Shown: positions 28,745 to 37,636 of the stretch, piece after piece
Layout: each line of letters begins with the position of its first letter
How positions within the stretch are numbered: the first letter of the stretch is position 1
Made by a program: the position numbers and the translations under genes
Notes under the pieces: model-generated
Told to the model about the DNA's origin: nothing
The model's database searches: none
Seen by the model: the letters and a program-made list of their open reading frames with translations, nothing else
Assembly: GCF_030651995.1 (NCBI RefSeq)
Contig: NZ_JAUSBN010000035.1
Location: forward strand, 62,001 to 126,000
From: Reyranella sp.
GTDB taxonomy: Bacteria > Pseudomonadota > Alphaproteobacteria > Reyranellales > Reyranellaceae
DNA: 64,000 nucleotides
Direction of reading: 5' to 3'

Positions 28745-30616
28745 ATGTCATTCAAGTCGATGATGTCCGTAGGGCTCGTCAGCGCGATGGCGCTGCTGGC
28801 GGCGATTTTGCCCGCAAGCGCGCAAACAGCCGTCGCCCGGAAGCAGGTCAAGGTCGCGGCCGTCGACTTCGTGCCGGCCTGGGGCGATCTCGACGGCAAC
28901 GTCGCCCGGCTTGCCAGGGCCGCCGAGGAAGTTGCCAGGCAAGGCGTCGAATATGCCGTGTTCCCGGAAACCGCGGTGAGCGGCTACCTGTTCAGCGGAC
29001 CGCAGCAGCTCGCCCCGTTCGTCGACACGATCCCCGGCCGCGCGACCGCCGCCCTGCTGCCGATCCTTCAGCGCACCGGCATGCACATGAGCGTCGGCAT
29101 CGCCGAACGCGATGGTGCCACAGGGCTCGTCTACAACACGGCGGTGCTGCTGGGACCGGGTGGCATCATCGGCAAGTACCGCAAGAACGGTCTCAATCCG
29201 CAGGACCAGAAGGTCTTTGCGCCCGGTACCACCGGCGTGGAGGTGTTCGACACGCCACTCGGCCGCATCGCGCTGCTGATCTGCTACGACGATACCTACT
29301 GGCAGTATGCCCGCCTCGCGGCCCTGCGCGGCGCGCAGATCATCGGCTGGCACTCGGTCTCCGATCGCGTGATGCCCGGCACGCCGCCGGCGGAGGCGAC
29401 CGGCAATCACTCGACGGTCTCGAACGTCCAGTACATGAGCGCCCAGAATGGCGTGTGGGTCGTCGGCGCCACGCGCACCGGCGTCGAGACCAACCCGATC
29501 ACCGGCGGAAAGCTCTACTACAATGGCGGCTCCAGCATCTGGTCGCCGAAGGGGGAGAAGCTCGTGCAGGCGCCCGTGGTGCCGCCCGAAAACCTTCCGC
29601 CCGGTCTGGCCGGCGTCTATGCGACGACGATCACGCCGGCCGATGCGGATGCCGAGCGGGGCGCTCAACTGGCGCGCCGCCGCCCCGAACTCTACTCGCC
29701 GGTGCTGGCGCTGCATCGCAGCCCGACCGATGCGAACGCGACCGTAACGCCTCGCTCGGTGTCGCTCGCGGCGGCGCAGTGGCCCGAGGGGCCATCGCTC
29801 CTGTCCTCGGCCCGCCCCGGCGCCGGCGAGCTCCTCGTGCTGCCCGAACTGTCGGGCCTGGCCTCGGGGATCGCGGCCGCGGACATCAAGAACCGAGCCG
29901 AGGCGCGCGGCGGCGCCTTCGAGCAGGCCCTGGGTGCGGCGGCGAAAGCCGGCGCCGGCTATGTCGTCGGCAGCTATCCGGAGCGAGATGGCGACAAGGT
30001 CTATCATACGGTGACGCTTGCCGGTCCCGAAGGCACGGTGCTCGGCCGCTATCGCGCGACGCACCTCTCGGCCGCGACGGCGGGGTGGGCGAGTGCCGGT
30101 GATGCGCCGGTCGTGATCGACACGCCGCTCGGTCGCGTGGGCCTAGCCCTGGCCGAGGAGCTGCGCGTGCCGGAGCTGGGCGGCCTCTATGGCGCCCTGC
30201 GCGCCGACATCCTTGCGGCGCCGGCGGGACGTCCCGAGCCGCTCAAGGTGCAGATCGATGCCAGGCTGTTCGCCGTGAGCAATCCGCCGACCGGCCGCGC
30301 CGATTTCTTCCCCTACGCCTCGGCCAAGCAGAACCAGCTCTGGCTGGTGAGCGGCGGACGACGCACGGGCGACGCGACGGCGGCGGGGATCTACGGACCG
30401 GAGCCGATCGTCGAGACGCCGACGCTGACCGCCGGGGCGGGCGAGGATGCCGTCCGCTACCGGACCCGCGTGCCGGCGCCGGGCACCTGGATCAACCAGC
30501 AGCAGCTCATCACAGGCCAGCAGTCGCTCTACTTCATCCCGATCGTGATGAAGGACGACAGCGATTGCCTGAAGGAGTGGCGCACGAAGGGCACGGGCCC
30601 GCTGGCCTGCCGGTAG
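28745..30616 (+). CDS. Exported double nitrilase-domain hydrolase
   Basis: 623 residues from MSFKSMMSVG, with a Sec signal peptide cut after ASA (about residue 26). Residues ~33-330 form a complete carbon-nitrogen hydrolase domain: Glu75 (FPETA), Lys147 (KYRKNGL) and Cys180 (LLICYDD). Residues ~345-610 repeat the fold in degenerate form: LVLPELSG keeps a Glu, but RYRATHL lacks Lys and LALAEELRVPE lacks Cys. So the N-terminal half is probably the enzyme and the C-terminal half structural. Substrate (amide or nitrile) unknown; periplasmic location is unusual for this superfamily outside Lnt-type members. Confidence 0.85.
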   Translation: MSFKSMMSVGLVSAMALLAAILPASAQTAVARKQVKVAAVDFVPAWGDLDGNVARLARAAEEVARQGVEYAVFPETAVSGYLFSGPQQLAPFVDTIPGRATAALLPILQRTGMHMSVGIAERDGATGLVYNTAVLLGPGGIIGKYRKNGLNPQDQKVFAPGTTGVEVFDTPLGRIALLICYDDTYWQYARLAALRGAQIIGWHSVSDRVMPGTPPAEATGNHSTVSNVQYMSAQNGVWVVGATRTGVETNPITGGKLYYNGGSSIWSPKGEKLVQAPVVPPENLPPGLAGVYATTITPADADAERGAQLARRRPELYSPVLALHRSPTDANATVTPRSVSLAAAQWPEGPSLLSSARPGAGELLVLPELSGLASGIAAADIKNRAEARGGAFEQALGAAAKAGAGYVVGSYPERDGDKVYHTVTLAGPEGTVLGRYRATHLSAATAGWASAGDAPVVIDTPLGRVGLALAEELRVPELGGLYGALRADILAAPAGRPEPLKVQIDARLFAVSNPPTGRADFFPYASAKQNQLWLVSGGRRTGDATAAGIYGPEPIVETPTLTAGAGEDAVRYRTRVPAPGTWINQQQLITGQQSLYFIPIVMKDDSDCLKEWRTKGTGPLACR

Positions 30617-30645
30617 GGGCGCGGAACGCTTCAAAGAGAATTAAT

Positions 30646-30722
30646 TGGTCGGGGCGACAGGATTTGAACCTGCGACCCCCAGTCCCCCAGACTGATGCGC
30701 TACCAGGCTGCGCTACGCCCCG
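30646..30722 (-). tRNA. tRNA-Pro (anticodon GGG)
   Basis: The minus strand reads CGGGGCGTAGCGCAGCCTGGTAG..., a 77-nt cloverleaf with acceptor stem CGGGGCG/CGCCCCG, discriminator A and encoded CCA. Anticodon stem TCAGT/ACTGG encloses loop CTGGGGG with anticodon GGG. T-arm GCAGG-TTCAAAT-CCTGT is standard. It reads CCC and CCU proline codons. Confidence 0.95.
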
Positions 30723-30830
30723 ACCGGTGCCGCCGGCCGGTAAGCCCGCGGCAGGGGGGCTTTAGCGCGAATGGCAGCATTGCCGCAAGCCGCGCTTGCA
30801 GGGAACGGGGCGACAAAGGATACAGGCTGC

Positions 30831-32087
30831 ATGATCGATCCCGGACGGCGCGTCCTGCTCTTCTCCTCCATCGGCCACGCGCTGATGCACATGATGACGG
30901 CCTTCTATGCCGTCATCGTGCTGACCCTCGCGGTTTCCTGGAACCTGCCGGCCGAGGATCTGCTGCGTCTCTATGCGCCGGCCACGATCCTGCTGGGCGT
31001 CATGTCACTGCCGGCCGGCTGGGCCTCGGACAGGTTCGGGGCGCCGGCCATGATGGTCGTGATGTTCCTCGGCCTCGGCCTGTCGTCGATCGCCTGCGGC
31101 CTCGTTCCGACCGGCGACACGCTGGCGCTGTCGCTGGCCCTGTGCGGCATTGGCGCCTTCGGTGCCTTCTACCACTCGGTCGGCATCGGCTGGGTCATCC
31201 GCACGGCCAGGGAGCAGGGCCATGCGATGGGCGTGAATGGCCTGTGGGGGAGTGCGGGCCTGGCGCTCTACGGTATCGTGCCCGGCGTCCTGATCACGCT
31301 GGCCTCGTGGCGCGCGGCCTTCATCGTTCCCGGCATCGTCTGTCTGATCGTCGGCGTCGTCCTCTGGATCCAGATCCGCCAGGGCAAGGTCGGCGACCGG
31401 CCGATGCCGCAGGCGAAGGGCACTCAGGTTGGCCGCCGTGATTTCTGGCGGGTCTTCTCGGTGCTCTCCGTCACCATGGCGCTGGAAGGCGTCATCTGGC
31501 AGGCGGTGATGTTTGGCGCGGCGATGGTCTTCGAGGTGAAGCTCGCACCCGAGATCTCGGCGCTGCGCGACGGGCTGGCCTCGTGGGGTGTCGCCACCCA
31601 GATCGTGCTGTGGGTGGGGCTTGCCACGTCGATGATCTACGTCGTCTCGGGCGTGGCGCAATATGCGATGGGCCGGCGCATCATCGACCGCTATCCGCTG
31701 AAGGCGACCTATATCGTGGCGTCGGCGCTGCAGGTGATCGCCATGCTCGCGCTGGCCATGGGCAACGGCTACGTGGCGATGCTGGGCGCCATCGGTTCCG
31801 CGGTCCTGAGCGCGGCGGCGGGGCCGATCGAGAATATCCTGATCGCCCGCTATACGCCCAGCCGCTATCACGGGCTGGGCTTCGGCGCGAAGTTCGTCGT
31901 GGCCTTCGGGGCAGGGCCGCTCGCCATCCTGCTGATTGCCTGGGTGCGAGAGACGACGGGAAGCCTCGAACTGCTCTTCCTCGGCCTCGCCGCCACCTCG
32001 GTCGTAATCACGCTGGTAGCGCTGCTGCTGCCCGGCAACGAGCGCGATGCCTCGTTGCCGGCACCGCGGGTCGCTCCCGCGGAGTAG
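30831..32087 (+). CDS. MFS transporter, substrate unknown
   Basis: 418 residues from ATG with AAAGGA 10 nt upstream; the track start adds 20 residues overlapping the tRNA side. About 12 membrane segments; GWASDRFGAPAMMVVM is a loop 2-3 motif close to G-x-x-x-D-R. The N-terminal HALMHMMTAFYAVIVLTLA is similar to a group of MFS proteins near FsmR/Fsr-type transporters, but I cannot assign a substrate. Convergent with the GST gene. Confidence 0.85.
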   Translation: MIDPGRRVLLFSSIGHALMHMMTAFYAVIVLTLAVSWNLPAEDLLRLYAPATILLGVMSLPAGWASDRFGAPAMMVVMFLGLGLSSIACGLVPTGDTLALSLALCGIGAFGAFYHSVGIGWVIRTAREQGHAMGVNGLWGSAGLALYGIVPGVLITLASWRAAFIVPGIVCLIVGVVLWIQIRQGKVGDRPMPQAKGTQVGRRDFWRVFSVLSVTMALEGVIWQAVMFGAAMVFEVKLAPEISALRDGLASWGVATQIVLWVGLATSMIYVVSGVAQYAMGRRIIDRYPLKATYIVASALQVIAMLALAMGNGYVAMLGAIGSAVLSAAAGPIENILIARYTPSRYHGLGFGAKFVVAFGAGPLAILLIAWVRETTGSLELLFLGLAATSVVITLVALLLPGNERDASLPAPRVAPAE

Positions 32088-32093
32088 CAGCGG

Positions 32094-32702
32094 CTACTTC
32101 GCGCCGCGCGCCGCCTTGTAGGAGGGGCGCGACAGGCAGCGGTCGAGCCAGGCATTGACGTTCGGGACCTGGCTGAAGTCGATCTTGATCGGCTTGGCCC
32201 AGCTCATGATCGAGGCCAGGTTCAGGTCGGCGACGGTGAAGGTCGAGCCCAGCAGGTAATCGCGTCCTTCGAGCGCCGCATTGAGCACCGCCAGGGGCTT
32301 CGGCAGCGCCTTCTGCGCCTCGGCCACGGCCTCCGGCTTGCGCTTGTCGGGCGCGGTCATGAACATGTCGATCAGGATCGTCAGCAGCGGCTTCTCGAGC
32401 TCGGTCATGCCCCAGAAGCTCCACTGGTTGCACAGCGCCTGATCCTCGATGCTCCCCGGCATGAAGCCGTCCTTGTCGTGCTTGGCCGCGAGGTAGAGGT
32501 TGATCGCCATCGACTCGAAAAGCTTGAACTCGCCGTCCACCAGGGCCGGCACCTTGCCGTTCGGATTGACCTTGAGAAAGTCGGGATTCTTGAGATCCTT
32601 CATCTCGATGGCGATGTGCTCGTACGGGATGCCGAGTTCATGCGCGATCCAGAGGGCGCGCGCCGCGCGAGAGGCCGTTGGCCCGTAAATCTTGATGGTC
32701 AC
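32094..32702 (-). CDS. Glutathione S-transferase family protein
   Basis: 202 residues from GTG with GGGGAG 7 nt upstream. N-terminal thioredoxin-like domain with KIYGPTASRAARALWIAHELGI, NPNGKVPALVDG and the glutathione-binding FESMAINLYL; C-terminal helical domain with LGSTFTVADLNLASIM. Acts on electrophiles with glutathione; substrate unknown. Located 64 nt downstream of a Rieske oxygenase gene on the same strand, a pairing seen in aromatic or halogenated compound degradation (inference). Confidence 0.9.
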   Translation of the reverse strand: MTIKIYGPTASRAARALWIAHELGIPYEHIAIEMKDLKNPDFLKVNPNGKVPALVDGEFKLFESMAINLYLAAKHDKDGFMPGSIEDQALCNQWSFWGMTELEKPLLTILIDMFMTAPDKRKPEAVAEAQKALPKPLAVLNAALEGRDYLLGSTFTVADLNLASIMSWAKPIKIDFSQVPNVNAWLDRCLSRPSYKAARGAK

Positions 32703-32766
32703 GAAACATCTCCCCAAACCACAATCGCGCGAACGATAGTGCAGCGCGTCACGCCGGTCTAACCCT

Positions 32767-34104
32767 CTATTCCGGAAGCCCGTATTCGCCGCCGACATAA
32801 CCGTGCCGGTGGCCAAAGCGCTCCGTCATCACCGTCGTGAGATCCTTCTCCGGCGCTGCGATCCATCCGCCCGCCCTCACGGCATAGCGTGCCGCGGCGG
32901 CCGCCGCGCGGGGCGGCTCGCCCTGCTGGAGCGCGCGGGCGGCCGCCATCACCAGCTTGCGGAACTCGATGATGCCGACATCCGTGGGCCCGAGATGCTC
33001 GGCTGTGCGGTCCTGGATGGCGCCCTGGCTGTCCTGGATCGCCGCATCCTGGTCGGAGACCCCGCTGATGCCCGTGTAGCTCAGCGTCTTCTGCAGCTCG
33101 CGGTCGATCATGTAGTCGTTGCGCATGTTGCGCTTCGGCACGTAGTGCTCGTCGATCTCGGCATGCAGACTGAGGCCCGACGCGTACTTGGTGCGCTCGG
33201 CGTTGGTGAGCGGCCGGTCTGGAACCCAGCTGTACGTATAGATCCAGCAGCTCGTGTCATCGACCGGCACCCAGGTCTGGCCGTGATAGACCTCGCCCGG
33301 GAAGGCGACCGGTACCAGCGCGTGGTTGGGCGCGAGATACTGCGCGATGCGCCAGTAGAGGTCGGTCGTATCGGTCTTGCGGGCGGCGGCGATGACCAGC
33401 CCGGCGTCATGGCCCTGGATTCTGAACTTGGGTCGCGGATCGTCGGTCACCCAACGGCTGCGGTCCGCCAGGCCACCTTCCTGTCCAATGGCGGAGGTCT
33501 TGCGCAGGATGTCGAGGCGCGCCGCTTCATCCTTGGTCGGGATCGCGTGGAGGAAAGAGAAGTGCGCGGTGTCGATGGCACCCTCAAGGCTCTGCACCCA
33601 GTTGCAGTCCTGCCACTTCTTGGAAACGTAGCGATGGCCGGCGGGAACGAGGCCGAGCTCGAGCTGAGGCAGCTCCGGCATGTGCTCGCGTGGGCCCATA
33701 TAGACCCAGACCATGTCGGCCCATTCGCACACCGGGTAGGACAGGAGCTTGATCGTCTCCTTGTAGGTCGATTCCGGCGGCGACGTGGGCAGGTCGACGC
33801 AGTTGCCGTCGATATCGAACTTCCAGCCGTGGAAGGAGCAACGCAGGCCGCAATTCTCGTTGCGGCCGTAATAGAGATTGGCGCCGCGATGCGGGCAGTG
33901 CGGCTCGACGATGCCGACCCTTCCGTCGGTCTGACGGAAGGCCAGCAGATCCTCGCCCAGGAGGCGGATCTTCTTTGGTGGCCCGTCCCGCTCCGGTAGT
34001 TCCTCGGAGAGCAGCGCCGGCATCCAGAAACGCCGCAACATCTCGCCCATGGGCGTGCCCTTGCCGGCACGGGTCAGGAACTCGTTGTCCGCCTTGCTGA
34101 GCAT
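32767..34104 (-). CDS. Rieske non-heme iron oxygenase, large subunit
   Basis: 445 residues from MLSKADNEFLTRAGKG; AGGAGG lies 6 nt before this ATG, so the ATG two codons upstream at 34110 is less likely. The Rieske [2Fe-2S] ligands are C70, H72, C89 and H92 (CPHRG...CSFHGW). The catalytic iron motif is DTAHFSFLHA. N-terminal layout matches phthalate 4,5-dioxygenase / vanillate-type (single-component oxygenase) members. It hydroxylates or demethylates an aromatic substrate using electrons from a separate reductase, not encoded nearby. Confidence 0.9.
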   Translation of the reverse strand: MLSKADNEFLTRAGKGTPMGEMLRRFWMPALLSEELPERDGPPKKIRLLGEDLLAFRQTDGRVGIVEPHCPHRGANLYYGRNENCGLRCSFHGWKFDIDGNCVDLPTSPPESTYKETIKLLSYPVCEWADMVWVYMGPREHMPELPQLELGLVPAGHRYVSKKWQDCNWVQSLEGAIDTAHFSFLHAIPTKDEAARLDILRKTSAIGQEGGLADRSRWVTDDPRPKFRIQGHDAGLVIAAARKTDTTDLYWRIAQYLAPNHALVPVAFPGEVYHGQTWVPVDDTSCWIYTYSWVPDRPLTNAERTKYASGLSLHAEIDEHYVPKRNMRNDYMIDRELQKTLSYTGISGVSDQDAAIQDSQGAIQDRTAEHLGPTDVGIIEFRKLVMAAARALQQGEPPRAAAAAARYAVRAGGWIAAPEKDLTTVMTERFGHRHGYVGGEYGLPE

Positions 34105-34150
34105 TTCCATCCTCCTGCCTCGCCGTGTTCCCCGGCGTAGGGACGACGGC

Positions 34151-35443
34151 CTAGGAGCGCGTCGCCTCTTCCAGAGCCTGATCCAGATCGGCGATGATGT
34201 CTGCAACCGTTTCGATGCCGATCGACAGGCGCAACACGTCCGGGCCGGCGCCTGCCGCCACGCGCTGTTCCTCGGAGAGCTGGCGGTGCGTGGTCGAGGC
34301 GGGGTGGATGATCAGGCTCTTCGCATCGCCGATGTTGGCGAGGTGGGAGAAGAGTTCGACGCTGTCGACGACCTTCACGCCGACATCGTAGCCGCCCTTC
34401 ACGCCGAAGGTGAAGACCGAGCCGGCCCCCTTTGGCAGGTACTTCTTCGCGAGCCCATTGTACTTGTTCGACGGCAGGCCGGCGTAGTTCACCCAGGCCA
34501 CGGCCGGATGCTTCTCGAGATGTTGCGCGACGGCGAGCGCATTGGCGCAGTGGCGCTCCATGCGCAGGCCGAGCGTCTCCATGCCGAGCATCGTGAGCCA
34601 GGCATTGAATGGCGCCTGGGTGGGGCCGAGATCGCGCAGGCCGACGGCGTGGCTGTGGAACGTGTAGGCCATGTCGCCGAAGGTCTCGTAGAAATTCAGC
34701 CCATGATAAGCGGGCTCCGGTCCGGCGAGGCTCGGGAACCTAGCCCCCCTCGACCAGTCGAACTTGCCGGAATCGACGATGGCGCCGCCCATCGACGTGC
34801 CGGTGCCGCTCAGGAACTTGGTGGTGGAATGCACGACCAGCGTGGCGCCGTATTCAATCGGCTTGCACAGCCAGGGCGTCGCCAGCGTATTGTCGACCAG
34901 CAGGGGCACGCCCGCATCCTCGGCAATGCGCGCGATCGCCTCGATGTCGCTGATGACGCCACCCGGATTGGCAAGGCTCTCTATAAAGAAGGCCTTCGTC
35001 CTGTCCGTGACGGCGCGCTTGAAATTGTCGGGCGTGTCGGCATCGACGATGTTCGCCGTCCAGCCGAACTTGGGATAGGTGTTCTTCATCTGCTGCAATG
35101 AGCCGCCATAGAGACGCGACGCGGCGACGATCTCGGCGCCGGGATTCATGAGCGGGAAGAGGGCGAGGACCTGGGCCGCGTGGCCCGAGGAGGCGACGGT
35201 GCAGCCGCGGCCGCCTTCCAGCGTCGCCAGCCGGGTCTCGAGGGCGGCGTTCGTGGGATTGGTCAGCCGAGAATAGATGAATCCCACGGTCTGCAAATTG
35301 AACAGTGCCGCCGCGTGGTCGGCGTCTTCGAAGACATAGGCCGTCGTCTGGTAGATCGGCTGTGCGCGCGCGCCGGTCGTCGGATCGGGCGCCGCACCGG
35401 CATGCAGGGCCAGTGTCTCGAATCCATAAGTCTTGTCGCTCAC
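34151..35443 (-). CDS. metY: O-acetylhomoserine/O-succinylhomoserine sulfhydrylase-type PLP enzyme
   Basis: 430 residues from GTG (AGGGAG 6 nt upstream). GFETLALHAGAAPDPTTGARAQPIYQT, FIYSRLTNPT and the PLP lysine in HSTTKFLSGTGTSMGG identify the Cys/Met metabolism PLP family, MetY subgroup. It makes homocysteine directly from acetylhomoserine and sulfide. The 236 bp upstream (shared with tctB) contain a GC-rich hairpin on this strand (CCCGT-TTG-ACGGG), but I could not match a SAM riboswitch. Regulation remains unclear. Confidence 0.9.
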   Translation of the reverse strand: MSDKTYGFETLALHAGAAPDPTTGARAQPIYQTTAYVFEDADHAAALFNLQTVGFIYSRLTNPTNAALETRLATLEGGRGCTVASSGHAAQVLALFPLMNPGAEIVAASRLYGGSLQQMKNTYPKFGWTANIVDADTPDNFKRAVTDRTKAFFIESLANPGGVISDIEAIARIAEDAGVPLLVDNTLATPWLCKPIEYGATLVVHSTTKFLSGTGTSMGGAIVDSGKFDWSRGARFPSLAGPEPAYHGLNFYETFGDMAYTFHSHAVGLRDLGPTQAPFNAWLTMLGMETLGLRMERHCANALAVAQHLEKHPAVAWVNYAGLPSNKYNGLAKKYLPKGAGSVFTFGVKGGYDVGVKVVDSVELFSHLANIGDAKSLIIHPASTTHRQLSEEQRVAAGAGPDVLRLSIGIETVADIIADLDQALEEATRS

Positions 35444-35679
35444 GCAGCTCTCCCTGTGGCTCGATAATTCACACCGCCATTCCGCACATCACCCGGGCGC
35501 CCCGTCAAACGGGCGCGCAGGCTGGCGGACGTCTCCCTGAATGTCCCTTCATTCCGGAGAGCGGGGCTGAGCGGTCCCGGCGTCAGCTTGGCGTAAGTAT
35601 CCGCCAGTACGGTCCGCGGCTGTGTTTCGCGATTACGCCGTCGCGACACAGCGTAGAGGTTTGGGGGGAGCTAAACACC

Positions 35680-36129
35680 GTGAATCGGGTAGTAACCAAG
35701 GACTTCCTGTCCGGGTTGATGTTCGTCGCCTTTGGTCTGGGCGCTCTCTATGTCGGCCAGCATCTCGCCGTGGGCACCCCCGTCCGGATGGGACCGGGCT
35801 ACGTGCCCCGCATGTTGTCCTTCATCATGCTCGCACTCGGTGTGCTGATCTGTATCGTCGCCGTGGTGAGCGGCAGCGAGCCGGTCGAGAGGCCGAAATG
35901 GAAGCCGATCACGCTCGTCACCATCGGCATCGTCTGCTTCGCCTTGCTCTTCGAGCGTGCGGGCCTGATCCCGGCGCTGGTCGTTCTCGTCATGATCGCG
36001 TCGTTGGCCGGCGAGGAATTCAAGCTCCCGGAAGTGATCGGCAACATCGTCGTGCTCTCTGTCCTCTGCACGCTCGTCTTCAAGGTCGGTCTGAGTATGA
36101 ACATCGCCGTCGTGCAGGGGATTTGGTGA
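35680..36129 (+). CDS. tctB: Tripartite tricarboxylate transporter small membrane subunit TctB
   Basis: 149 residues from GTG with GGGGGGAG 9 nt upstream; the track ORF begins 375 bp earlier in the intergenic region. Four hydrophobic segments; DFLSGLMFVAFGLGALYVGQ and PVRMGPGYVPRMLSFIMLALGVLI are TctB features. It forms the membrane complex with TctA, next gene, 1 nt away. No binding protein is adjacent; the TctC at 57365-58342 might or might not serve it. Confidence 0.9.
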   Translation: MNRVVTKDFLSGLMFVAFGLGALYVGQHLAVGTPVRMGPGYVPRMLSFIMLALGVLICIVAVVSGSEPVERPKWKPITLVTIGIVCFALLFERAGLIPALVVLVMIASLAGEEFKLPEVIGNIVVLSVLCTLVFKVGLSMNIAVVQGIW

Positions 36130-36130
36130 C

Positions 36131-37633
36131 ATGGACCTCCTTGACAATCTTTTCCTCGGCGTCAGCGTCGCCTTCACCTTTCAGAACCTGACCTACGCCC
36201 TGCTGGGCTGCATGGTCGGCACCCTCATCGGCGTCCTGCCCGGCATCGGCCCCGTGGCAACGATCGCCATGCTGCTGCCCATCACATTCCACCTGCCGCC
36301 GACGGCCTCGCTGATCATGCTGGCGGGCATCTACTACGGCGCCCAGTACGGCGGCTCGACGACGTCGATCCTCGTGAACCTGCCGGGTGAGGCCTCATCC
36401 GTCGTCACCTGTCTCGACGGCTATCAGATGGCGAAGAGGGGGCGTGCCGGTGCGGCCCTCTCGATTTCCGCCGTGGGCTCCTTCTTCGCCGGCACGGTCG
36501 GCACCATCATCATCGTCATCTTTGCCGAGCCGCTGACGCGCATGGCGCAGAAATTCGGCCCGGCCGACTACTGCTCGCTGATGGCACTCGGCCTCGTGGC
36601 CGCCGTGGTCCTGGCCAGCGGCTCGGTCACCAAGGCGATCGCCATGGTGTTCCTCGGCTTGCTGTTCGGCCTGGTCGGTACCGACGTGAACACCGGCGCC
36701 CAGCGCTTCACCTTCGATATTCCGGAGCTGAGCGACGGCATCGACTTCGCGCCGATCGCCATGGGCCTGTTCGGCATCGCCGAGATCGTGGTCAACCTGG
36801 AGAAGCATCTGGAGAGATCCGGCGCCATAAAGGTCGGATCGCTATGGCCCACGCGCGAGGAAATCCGCCGCGCCACGCCGGCGATCCTGCGCGGCACCGT
36901 GCTCGGTTCGCTGCTCGGCGTGCTGCCGGGCGGTGGTCCGACGCTGGGCGCCTTCTCGTCCTATACGCTCGAGAAGAGGCTTTCCAAGAACCCCGGACAG
37001 TTCGGCAAGGGCGCGGTCGAGGGCGTCGCGGCGCCCGAGGCGGCCAACAATGCCGCCGCCCAGACCTCGTTCATACCGATGCTGACCCTGGGTATCCCGT
37101 CCAACGCCGTCATGGCGCTGATGGTCGGCGCCATGATCATCCAGGGTATCCAGCCGGGCCCCGAGGTCATGACCAAGAAGCCGGATCTCTTCTGGGGCAT
37201 GATCGTGTCCATGTGGATCGGCAATGCCATGCTGGTCGTCATCAACCTGCCGATGATCGGCATGTGGGTGAAGCTGCTGACGGTGCCCTATCGCTTCCTG
37301 GCGCCGGCCATCCTGCTCTTCTGCTGCATCGGCGCCTACAGTCTCCAGAACAGCACGTTCCACGTCATGCAGGTCGCCCTCTTCGGCGTGCTGGGGTACA
37401 TCTTCGTTCGCCTCGGTTGCGAAGGTGCTCCCTTTCTGCTGGGCCTCGTCCTGGGGCCGCAGATGGAGGAATACTTCCGGCGGGCCATGCTGCTCTCGCG
37501 TGGCGACGCCATGGTCTTCATCGAACGCCCGATCAGCCTCGGCCTGCTGATCGCGACGGCGGCGCTCCTGACCCTGATGGCGCTGCCGAGCATCAAGAAA
37601 GCCCGCGAGGAGGCCTTCCAGGAGGAAGGCTGA
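36131..37633 (+). CDS. tctA: Tripartite tricarboxylate transporter large membrane subunit TctA
   Basis: 500 residues with ~12 membrane helices. GVLPGIGPVATIAMLLPITF, YYGAQYGGSTTSILVNLPGEASSVVTC and GGGPTLGAFSSYTLEKRLS are TctA signatures. It drives uptake of carboxylates such as citrate by ion gradient, using a periplasmic TctC receptor. The stop is 3 bp from the convergent lactonase gene. Confidence 0.93.
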   Translation: MDLLDNLFLGVSVAFTFQNLTYALLGCMVGTLIGVLPGIGPVATIAMLLPITFHLPPTASLIMLAGIYYGAQYGGSTTSILVNLPGEASSVVTCLDGYQMAKRGRAGAALSISAVGSFFAGTVGTIIIVIFAEPLTRMAQKFGPADYCSLMALGLVAAVVLASGSVTKAIAMVFLGLLFGLVGTDVNTGAQRFTFDIPELSDGIDFAPIAMGLFGIAEIVVNLEKHLERSGAIKVGSLWPTREEIRRATPAILRGTVLGSLLGVLPGGGPTLGAFSSYTLEKRLSKNPGQFGKGAVEGVAAPEAANNAAAQTSFIPMLTLGIPSNAVMALMVGAMIIQGIQPGPEVMTKKPDLFWGMIVSMWIGNAMLVVINLPMIGMWVKLLTVPYRFLAPAILLFCCIGAYSLQNSTFHVMQVALFGVLGYIFVRLGCEGAPFLLGLVLGPQMEEYFRRAMLLSRGDAMVFIERPISLGLLIATAALLTLMALPSIKKAREEAFQEEG

Positions 37634-37636
37634 CCT

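Noticed and set aside
35444-35679. SAM riboswitch upstream of metY
   Set aside because: The leader has a GC-rich hairpin but I could not fit it to SAM-I, SAM-II or SAH riboswitch consensus features.
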